From the NCBI GenBank assembly GCA_028564675.1, contig JAOVVO010000087.1:62001-126000 (forward strand): 64,000 bases of DNA, in the 5' to 3' direction. Both the position numbers and the translations under genes were made by a program. This document shows positions 51,623 to 60,966 of the stretch, one piece after another. Source of the DNA: Onchocerca lupi. Taxonomy: Eukaryota; Nematoda; Chromadorea; Rhabditida; Onchocercidae. The notes beneath the pieces are model-generated. The model was not told where the DNA came from, ran no database searches, and saw only the letters and a program-made list of their open reading frames with translations. Each line of letters begins with the position of its first letter. Position 1 is the stretch's first letter.

Positions 51623-54600
51623 TTTGTTTGTTTTCGATTCACCGATAATAGATTTGTTTCCAGGGGGCGCTTCGTTAGTTATGGTTCAGGGGAATCCTAT
51701 CTGATGGATCCGAGCCAGTTTGGCTTTGGAGAAAGAGATATGCCCGAATTGGAAGAAGGAAAATACATTGCTGTTGGTGCATCGAAAGGTGTACGTATCA
51801 TTGAAGGACAGCGAGAAGGAGGCATCAATGCAGCATTGGTAATAGACGGTTAGTGCAGTATTTATTTCTTTTAGAATCTTGACTCGAAGTAATCTTCACA
51901 AAATGTTTGCTGGTTATGTAAATCCCGTAAAATTATAGAAATTTATAGAATACTAACTGGACCCGACCAAGCTCCGCTTGGCCCGTCCAGCTAGTCTATA
52001 TAAATAAAATTATTAATGTTCGTTTGTTCAAAATCTTAAACTTTGGAAGTTCTTAAATACGCGTCTTATCTATATTAATTCAGAATCTCAGAATCGGAAA
52101 GTCCTAATCTATTGCTTTAAAATTTTGACACAAAGATGCATTCGAGTACGCGCATATTTTTATACACGTTTGCTGTAGCTCAGCCTGGTTAGTGGAAAAA
52201 AGAAACAGGAGAAAGTGCACGTTTCTAATGTTGGAAAAAAAACTGATTCTGTGTAATTTGATTTGTAGTTTGGTTGGATTGGAGATTGATTTTTGCTATT
52301 ATGATTCGACCAAGTCAGTAACAGGTGTGAGGAGATATTTTGTATCTTATGTGGCAGAGATGAATGCTGTTGAGAAAGGTTTTATTGATTGACGCAGAGT
52401 GATTTCTCGTAACAAACAATTATCAGGGAATATCCAGGCAAACTAATTACTGGATTATTTTTTCCTTTATTGTTGAAGAGAAGAATACTATTTAAGTGAA
52501 TTGTCGGATTGTTGTTACTGTTGCGTGCTTTGAACTGTGGAACTGGAACCCTTGGATCTCCGAACTATCGCTGTTGCTGCGTCGATCTTCGAGTTTATCT
52601 GTGAATTGGAGGTTGAATTTGGTGTAAACATGTTTGTTGTCATTTTTGAAACTATGTCGCGACACTTTATGTTTAGTATTTCTTGATCATCGTCAAACAT
52701 GACTTCATCTACAGTAGTCATGAGATTACAATCGTTTGCATTATGACTAAAGTATGTCTTCATTGTACGGCCCTGAAATTTAATGAAGAAACGAAAGGAA
52801 TGTGTTGCGCAATCGAAAAAAAAAAATTAGACTGCATCAACTTGATGAACCACCAGAGCCATTAAAAACTTTGCTTGCCGGATATATCGCCGAATCAAAG
52901 CGTTTCATATTTAAAATCAAGAAATACAACTCGTACTTCCAAATGACATCGTTCGGCGCAGAAATCATTACGTTGTGACAAAAAATATGATGCGTGGACC
53001 TTGCGGTATACTGAATCCAACTTCACCATGCATGGAAAATGCTCTATGCGATTTCCTCGAGCATTAGCATTAAACACGGTTACAAGAAATGATGGATATC
53101 CTTTATACAGAAGATCAGCAGAAAATGACAGTAAATTAGCAACCATACAAAGTGAAATGGTGACATCGAAGTAGATAACTGGTGGGTTCCATATTTGCCT
53201 TCTCTATTTAAAAGCATACAAAGCGCGCGTAAACGTGGAATATTTGTAACTCCGTTAAGAAAGAAGTGATAGGAATGCGGTATCACATATCGATGAAATC
53301 GCGCAGTATTAGACTGGAAGATACATAAACAGTAATGAATCTGTATGGCGAATTCTTTCATTACCCATACATGAACGAAGTTCAGTTGTTCACTTAGCAG
53401 TACATCTAGAAAATGGACAACGGGTTTATTTCACGCTGTCAAATGTGCAACAAATAGCCTTGAATCCACCAGCTGTTTTCTTCATATTATGTCAAAATGA
53501 CGTATTTGCAAAAAGTGTTCACGTCTTATACATGGAATGCGAATAGAAAATCATTTTAACGACGCAAAGGAGGAGAACCAGCTGATGGACAACGTGGTAT
53601 GTTTAAACAAACTATGATAGGCGGATTGTACACCATGCATCCTAATCAAGACGAATGCTTCTTCCTTCGCATGTTGTTAGTAAATGCGCCCAGTCCAATT
53701 CTTTCCAGCAATTAAAAGTTGTTACGGCGTTACACATGCTACTTTCCGCAGTGCATGTCAAGCTTTGAAAATATTGGAGAACGACCAACACTGGAATATA
53801 TGCACTAATGACGAATGCAACACGTCACATCCAAATCAAATTCGTACATTGTTTTGCGATCATACTGAATGTATTATTATTAAGGAGAAGAAGGAAAAAG
53901 AGAGGTGGGAGGAAGGAGGGTGAGAGAAAAAAGGAAGGCGGGGTTAATAGACCCCGCCTTCTTGCTTACTTTTAGTTGTCATGCTTGTGACACGTGAATA
54001 AAATAAGTACGTCTATATAAAAATGATACCCTATTGGGACACAAGTTTGTATCAAAATTTGAAAAGGATTGGTGGAGAATTTCCGGAGATCCGTTCGGGG
54101 TAACAGGTAGCATTCACATTTTTATTTATAAAGATTAATGTCGTTCCTTCATTTATGTTAATTTTAGTGAAAAAAGCAGCATTTCATATCGATAATCAAG
54201 ACTTGCTTGAAAAGGTCGAATGCATCCTTCGGAAGGATAGAATTGCTTTGAAGCGTGGTATCGATCAGCAGTCAATAGCTGTTTTGAGTAGAGCTCTGAA
54301 AGGTATTGTCTGTAGTGATAAATATTAAATATTAGTTATATCTATTTATATTCATTGTTGTTAAATATAAATTTGATAGTTCGGAACTAGCAACATTTCA
54401 TATTGGAAATGTCTTTCCTTTCATTCTTCTAATGAAAAGTCTTTTACATTTTCTTCGTCGTATGATGCAACTAACTGTTGTCAATGGAAAAACAATTCAA
54501 TTGTATGAATTTGTGAGAAAAAGTTGTCTCTGCTATACTAGGTAGATTTTTAAACTATGTCACGAAGTCGGATTTTCGATTTTAATGTCTTTATAGCTGT

Positions 54601-57600
54601 TTCTTTAATTCATTGTGTAAAACTTAAAAAAAAGTTTGATTGCAGGGTTATATGTACTTTGTAATTATGGTAAAAAGCGTGCATTCACTGTTGCAGGTGT
54701 TTCGAAGGAAAATGCACGAACATCAAAGTACAATTTTGTGATCACTCTTGTATTGCTATTATATACAAAATATCTTTTTTTTCTGTTTTATTTTTTTAAA
54801 GGTTAGTTACCAGAAGCGGTGAAATGTCAGTTGAAAAGTATTTCGAAATGAAATATTCTATGAAACTGAAGTATCCAACATTGCCGTTAATTATGGAACG
54901 TTATCAACCAAAAAATAATTTTTATCCGATAGAAGTGCTGAGTGTATGTGAAAATCAGCGGGTATCCAAGGGACAACAGACATCATCTCAAGTGCAAACA
55001 ATGATTCGAGTAAGTAGGGATTTCGTATGCTTAGTATAACTGCCTTTTCGCCTTCTAAAATTGGTAATTATGACAGTTTAATTTCCAAAATTCGATCGAT
55101 TTTTTCCTTTTAGAGTTTATTTGCTGATTATCCTTTCTTTCCGAAATTTTGGAAGGAAAAAAATGCTTTTGTAATCGATATTGAAATCTGTTATTTGCTC
55201 GTTGATGCTTCCATAGGTCAAGGCACAAATGTTACTTTCTGATATGGTAATGTCATCAAGGCATTCGATGACATCGATTGTTTTCCTACAATTTTTTAGC
55301 TTTTTGTGTTATAAGCTTTGTCGATTATTTTTTTTACAGGCATGTGCTACGGCCCCATCTCTTCGCTTACAGCAGACGAATGCTTTGAATAAAGCGATGA
55401 AGCTTGATGCTACCGGGGAAAATAGATGGATGAGAAATTGCAACGTGGTTGTTACAAATAATTTGACGGTATTTGTTATTTTTTTCTTTTTCTTGTGCAT
55501 TGTTTAATACAAATTTCCGAGAGTGTGGATGAAATTTTTATGGTAGAAGTAAGCGAAATTTGATGATTTTTTAGGAAAGAATCTTAAAAAAAACTCTTGA
55601 ATTATCATATTCCCACCGTTTGTTATGCTTCTGAAATGTATCTCAGTTACGTCGAAAGTAATATATCAAACGAGTTGGGATGGCCTTGGTCCTTGAAACT
55701 AATAAAATTAAGTGAAATTGCTTTTCTTCTTGGAATTTTTTTTTTGCTGCAAAAAAGGATTGTGCTTTTTTTATAGTTCCCGGCAAGAGTACTTCCTACA
55801 CCAGCTATTGAATATCGTATTAATGGATGGGTGAAACCCAATGAGAAGGTAAGCAGAAAATTAAGTTAACGTCTTCTTTTTTCTTTTTTAAAAAAATTAG
55901 TTTCTTTACGAGTTTTCAGCAGTTTATTTGGAATATTTTGATGTTATTACTTTCTGAAATAATTTCAAACTCTCACATCAACTGGCTTTTTATGTTGAAT
56001 GTTTGCGCGTATCATATTTTCAATATTAAGACTTCATGGATGACTGGAAGAAATCAGTATCTGATTCCCGCTGTTTGCAATAAATGGTATGCGGTGGCGT
56101 TAATGGGTCCACGAGAAGGGCGAATGAATGAAAATCTATTCCGGTGTGGTTTTTAAATGTTACTCATAACTTAATCTAAGCTTATCATGTAGGGGAAAAG
56201 TAAATTCACTGAAAACAGATTCGGTAAAGAAACAGATATCTGGAAATGTGTATCACTGAGGATGTTCTTAATGTCTTCTCAGCAATATATTTCAGTGATT
56301 TAATCAAATATTTATAGTAATTACATACGCATCTTCCTGCAAGATTGCCGTCAGCATGGCATGCAAATGAGCGAACCACTTGGATGTGAATATATTCGCC
56401 GTGCAAATCAGCAGGATGTTGAACCACTGATAATAAAAGCCAAAAATTTGGGTGCAACATTCATTCATTTTGTGACTGCCGATGAATTGAATTACCATGG
56501 TGATTATTTTCTGAAATATATTTTTTCTTACACTGTAGCAGTCTCGAAAATACTTTATGAGCAATATGTTTTTCAAATTTGCTTTTCGAGTTTGAGAAGA
56601 TAATTATTTATTCAATTTTTTCTTTCATTTATCTTTTATTCTTTTGTGCACGTTTCTCTTTTATTGGGATTATCACATCTTGTCTTGGATTTTTGTTGAG
56701 TTTTAAACGGCGATTTTAAAGGAGATTCTCAATCGTTGATTTGTATGCTCATAAGATAACAGTGTGATTACACTTCAGGATTTTCGGAGATTTATAAATG
56801 GTAATAGCTACTTAATTCGTCATTATATTCAGCATTTGCTCTTGATTGCGGTTTTAGTTTCCCCTATCGGAAATATTTTAGATTTCCTTAACGTGATGGT
56901 AGAGTATTTCAAACATACATCTCATTTCTTTTCAATTTTTCGTCAATGTTCGTTTCATGTGCCTCAATATTTATGAGGATTTTAGGATCTTTATTTGTGG
57001 ATATGAGTTTCGGATGGGATTTATACAAGAGTGGAGTTTTTCAGGATATATGAAATATATTGAGGCAAGAGAACAAGTTGTTACGCAGGACTTGAAAGCA
57101 ACAACTGCAATAGCAGTAGCAGTGCAAAACAAGCGTCAAACGCTTGAGAATATTGTGAATAAAGCGAATATTAAATTGGGTGGACTGAATTATTCAGTCC
57201 ATCTTGAAACGAAGTGACTCCTTACCTTATATTTTTATTCTTTCTTGCTATAATTTTTTGAAAATCTCCACTTGAAATAATAGCTTTTTTTATCTTTGAA
57301 GCAATGTACGCCATTTCAGCTGCGACCATTGGTTAACGAAGGCTGGATTTCTCATTGTGGGCTTGGATATTGCACATCCTGCTGTTTCCATGGTATCTAA
57401 AAAAGACGGAAATATTGTTCCATCAGTTATTGGTGTAAGTAGCACTTCTTTAGATGTTTTTGGATGAAGTTTTTAATTTTCGTAATTAAGAAATTATGAT
57501 TGTCTTAAATGCTTCTCTTCTGAATTCCAGACTATTAATATATTTTAAGATTTTTCTTTCCAGTATTCAGCGAATATAAAGAAACATCCATTGGATTTCA

Positions 57601-59369
57601 TCGGCGGATATCGCTACGGCAGGGCAGAAATGGAAGAGGTTTGCTCGCTTTTATTATTTATCATTTGATAGTACTAGAATATCATTTATTACTGAATCTA
57701 ATTTCAATCTCAGGCAAATGGTAAACATTGAATTCAGTCAGTGAGATATAAAACTATATTATTTTGTAATATAAGTAAATTATGATACAATATTCGTATT
57801 TTGATAATGTTTTCATAAATAACAACAGCTTTTATACGTTATGATCTCTAGTTGGTGGACAATACGATGCAAGAGATTTTCTCATATATATTACGTTATT
57901 ATAAGACAAGTCGTGGTGAGCCACCAAAACATTTATTTGTGATTCGAGATGGCGTATCCGCAGGGCAGTATAAATATGTTTGTACTTTCTTTATATAATT
58001 TTTCATTGTATTTCTACGAATTTTAAGCTTAAGTTTACTAATTCATTTGCAGTTCAAATTTTGAAAAGATGGTGATTGGTAGTTTTTCTATATTTCGTAT
58101 GAAAGAATTTCGCTTTTTGATCTGTTCAGGTTATGAATACCGAAGTACAGCAAATTAAGAAAGCGTGCCAAATGGTTGGAGGACCTAATTTCTGTCCCCA
58201 CATCACTTTCATTGTGCTCACGAAGATGCACAATGTCCGCTTATATAGGAAGGTTGATTAAATTCTTAAAATTTTTACTTGAGACTGAAAAGTTTTTTCA
58301 AAGGATCAGATTATTAACAAGGCATAATTGATGTATGTGCTTTTCAATTCATGCTACACTGGGAACTTTAATTTAAGAATCTTTTGTTCACGGAATGGAG
58401 TATCTGTTTGTAGTCTGAAAACATTTTATTTTGACTTAATTCTTTTCGACTCAAAATATAATATTTTGTAGAACATTCGTAAGCAGGAAAGACCAGCGGA
58501 ACAAAACATCAAGCCAGGTACCATTATCGATAAGCATGTGGTAAATCCCGTTCTGAATGAATTTTATTTGAATTCGCATTCGGCTTTTCAGGTTTATTGC
58601 AATTGCTTTTGTAATTACATAACTATGTAGTAAGCTTCTTTTTTTTTTTTCTTTTTTTGAAGATCTGATATTAAATTTCCATCTCAAACACAAAAACATA
58701 CACCAAATGCCCATCTAAAACAAAAAAAATTTCTCATTAACGCTTATAACTCATCTATATCGCATTGCTTATTGTCCCACTGAATAAAGTATTCTCGGGG
58801 TTTGTCTTCTGTGCGAAGAAGTAATAATAATAATGGTATAGTAATGATTATTAAGTAGTAGTAGAAATGGCTTTCCAATAATTTTCATCAGGAATTTTAG
58901 GGCACTACAAAGGTACCACGATACACGCTATTGTTCGATACTTCGGAAATGAAGGCAGATGTAATGCAGGGTATTGTGCATGCACTTGCGTATAATTTCC
59001 AAATTGTAAATATGGCTGTATCATGCCCATCACCTGTAATGATAGCTGCCCGCATGGCCAAGCGTGGTCGTTGTAATTACGTAGCTATGTAGTAAGATTT
59101 AATTTTTATAACACTTGATTTATAAGAATGGAGAAACGGATGAGCTATGTTTATTTCGTGATTAGGCACTGCTTTTATGCTAAAAATTTTATGAAATCTC
59201 TTTTATTTTACATTATGCATGTTAATTAGCTAAAATCTTGACGGTTTTTAGCGGTGATGAGTCCGAGAATTCTGATAATGGTAGTGGCATTGAGAAAGAT
59301 TTGGCCCAATTGAATAATCAACTGAGCTACATTAGTAAACCGCTGGAAGCTGTACGGTTCAATGCTTGA
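49338..59369 (+). CDS. WAGO-type Argonaute, 934 aa, 22 exons, slicer tetrad incomplete
   Basis: Small-RNA-guided silencing effector. Exons: 49338-49358, 49522-49733, 50058-50223, 50589-50669, 51069-51205, 51664-51848, 54168-54302, 54646-54727, 54802-55009, 55217-55246, 55340-55468, 55777-55848, 56031-56143, 56318-56499, 57045-57213, 57302-57434, 57564-57638, 57852-57977, 58130-58252, 58472-58591, 58901-59088, 59252-59369; they sum to exactly 935 codons. N-domain to about 270, PAZ about 300-420, MID/PIWI from about 490. The 5'-phosphate pocket is conserved: VVTQ (Q599), NKANIKLGG (K624, K628). PIWI keeps D663 (GLDIAHP), E707 (RAEMEE) and D743 (IRDGVSAGQY). The last catalytic His is Ala883 (PSPVMIAAR), so slicing is probably lost, as in nematode WAGO Argonautes that bind 22G RNAs. 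Clade and orthologue need a tree. Intron 6 holds a Helitron relic; the short first exon is the least certain part. Confidence 0.93.
51557..51621. repeat. Poly-T run of 65 in Argonaute intron 5
   Basis: An uninterrupted run of 65 T ends 42 bases before exon 6 at 51664, in the polypyrimidine position of the acceptor. The Phe run in an open frame across it is not protein-coding. Confidence 0.9.
51951..51994 (+). mobile_element. Helitron 3' terminus (hairpin plus CTAG)
   Basis: CTGGAC...CCAAGC-tcc-GCTTGG...GTCCAG forms a near-perfect two-part hairpin, 51957-51990. It is followed at once by CTAG (51991-51994) and a T. Helitrons end in a short hairpin followed by CTRR and insert between A and T, so this is a textbook 3' end. 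The body of that element is not visible to its left, where the Argonaute exon lies about 100 bases away. Confidence 0.75.
52742..53870 (+). pseudogene. Helitron Rep/helicase-like protein fragment
   Basis: Relic reading frame of the intronic Helitron, spread over several plus-strand frames with multiple stop codons. It covers the helicase-like N-terminal region and the start of the segment before the helicase domain. The HUH catalytic motif and Walker motifs are not visible. The longest intact stretch is the ATFRSACQAL region (53684-53923). Confidence 0.8.
53934..53961. repeat. GC-rich 11-bp hairpin near Helitron 3' end
   Basis: GAAGGCGGGGT (53934-53944), loop TAATAG, ACCCCGCCTTC (53951-53961): a perfect stem and the most GC-rich inverted repeat in the window. 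Confidence 0.9.
58610..58634 (+). repeat. Duplicated exon-end fragment in Argonaute intron 20
   Basis: TGTAATTACATAACTATGTAGTAAG matches the end of exon 21 plus its donor (59072-59096) at 23 of 25 positions. It lies 462 bases upstream, inside intron 20. It looks like a remnant of a local partial duplication of exon 21. Confidence 0.7.
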
Positions 59370-59759
59370 ACGCCATCGCAATCAGTACCAAGATCTTTTC
59401 TGTACATATCAATTTTTTTCGCATTTGTTATTGTTTCCATTTGTTATTCATTGTTATTAGCTTTTAATATTATTGTTTTTACTGAATTTACGCGTTAATT
59501 TGAAATGAGTTTAGTCCTTATTTATTTTAATCAATTCATTAATCAGCTTTTTGTTTCTTTCAAAAAACTGTAGATTTTTTTGTGCTGTCGCATTTTCACG
59601 TTACTGATAACTTTTGTGAAATTTCTTCTACCTGTTTTGGCAACATTGTACATACTTCCGTGAATATTTGAACTTGTATATCATTTACTCTATATCGCAG
59701 ATGAGTTACTTTTTCTTATCGTCCGACTGCAATTTTTACAAATAACTTTGTTTCATTTG

Positions 59760-60025
59760 TCACTTTTCTTCTGTTTTTCGACCTTGTTTTCCATCAATAA
59801 ATTTTCGGTTGTTTTGCGAGATAATGTTACAATGGTGAATTTGTTGCATCAGTTCCAAGAACTGAAAGAAAATCTGTGGATTTTAGTTCCCCTATACTTA
59901 CATTCTTAATTACTTCTTTTTTGTTCCCGGTTTTGTTTTTCCGTGAATAAATTTTTTGTTGTTTTGCGAGACAATGTCACAATCTGAAATTCGTTATGTC
60001 TCAGTTTCAGAAATTGGAGGGAAGT
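59760..60025. repeat. Tandem duplication of about 150 bp in the Argonaute 3' region
   Basis: 'caataaattttcggttgttttgcgagataatgttacaat' recurs 150 bases later as 'gaataaattttttgttgttttgcgagacaatgtcacaat' (matched to AATAAA at 59796 and 59946). Flanking similarity covers 'catcagttccaagaactga' versus 'tctcagtttcagaaattgg'. Confidence 0.75.
59796..59801 (+). terminator. Poly(A) signal AATAAA candidate of the Argonaute gene
   Basis: First canonical AATAAA after the stop codon, 427 bases downstream. A second lies exactly 150 bases further (59946) in a duplicated copy of the same sequence. Confidence 0.5.
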
Positions 60026-60075
60026 CTTTTGTTAACTTATTCCCCATATTCGTTGAATTTTTCGTGGGAATATAT

Positions 60076-60099
60076 GGGGGGGGGGGGGGGGGGGGGGGG
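60076..60099 (+). repeat. Poly-G tract of 24
   Basis: An unbroken run of 24 G in an otherwise AT-rich spacer. It can form a G-quadruplex. Open frames across it (poly-Gly, or poly-Pro on the other strand) are artefacts. Confidence 0.95.
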
Positions 60100-60935
60100 A
60101 GAAATCCGTGCAAAATTGGAGAATTGGCATCGAGACACATAGCTTTTAAAATCTTTTTTGAAATCTTCAACTGCAATTTTTTTTTTCTGACATCTCTAAG
60201 TTCGCAACTATTGTAATCGATATGTCGTTGATTATAGCAGTAGATCCAAAAGTGTTTTTGGGAGAGCTGTTTGAATTCTTATAATCGAAAACTCAGGAAT
60301 TGCCGCATTGCTGTTTTAAATCTGGAAATTAATCAAATATTAAATTAGTATTGCTTCTCTATTTCATTTCCTTTTTAAAATTATACGGAATATGAATTCC
60401 TTTTCTTTTTCAAAATTTTAAAACTGCCCGCAGCTTTACTGAAAGGAAGTGGAAGCTCTGTGGAACTTTGTCAAATCTTCTAATTCTAGTTTCTCAGCAC
60501 ACTGGAACTAGTTCATCATGATCGAATTGATAGGATGAAATTCGCATTAAATTAACTCTTTGAAATGGATTTTACAATTGTTTGGTTGATGTAAAAAAGT
60601 AGTTTGGATCAATTCGATGGAGATAGTGCCCCCTGGTGACGGTCATCCATCTTTTTTTTTTCTATCTTTATTTTTTATATATGCAAAGGATCTTTTCAAG
60701 TTTATTTATGTAATTTGAAAATTTCAAGAATGTCAAATGGATAGAAATAGTGGTATAAATTAGCACTAATTCATTTTAATATTTTCTCAGCTAATCGGCA
60801 AAATTCGAATCGACTCTACATCCTCAACGATGGAAGTTCTCCATGAATTCATGAAAGTTTATTCAACAGCAGTCGCTATTTGATAGAATTTTGTAATATG
60901 CAAAAAATATTCAAATAATAATAACTTCCTCCTGA

Positions 60936-60966
<31 letters not shown>

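Larger units (their letters stand above)
51995..53975 (+). mobile_element. Decayed, internally deleted Helitron in Argonaute intron 6
   Basis: Rolling-circle transposon. The 5' end TCTATATAAATAAAAT followed by GTTCGTTTGTTC is Helitron-like and directly abuts the preceding CTAG. From 52742 a frame broken by stops and shifts encodes recognisable Rep/helicase-like-N pieces: CLHCTALKFN, GMCCAIEK, DGYPLYRR (about 53090), HLENGQRVYFT (about 53407), then HPNQDECFFLRMLLVNA and ATFRSACQALKILENDQHW (to about 53800). The frame stops near IRTLFC; the Pif1-type helicase part is missing, so the copy is deleted and inactive. A GC-rich hairpin (GAAGGCGGGGT/ACCCCGCCTTC, 53934-53961) sits where a 3' hairpin is expected, but no clean CTRR follows, so the right edge is approximate. 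Confidence 0.8.

Noticed and set aside
52515..52763. 82-codon minus-strand open frame in the Helitron
   Set aside because: The recognisable Helitron protein pieces are all on the plus strand; this is an antisense shadow of the element's 5' part.
59956..60216. Frames with poly-Gly or poly-Pro
   Set aside because: They are translations of the 24-G tract downstream of the Argonaute stop.
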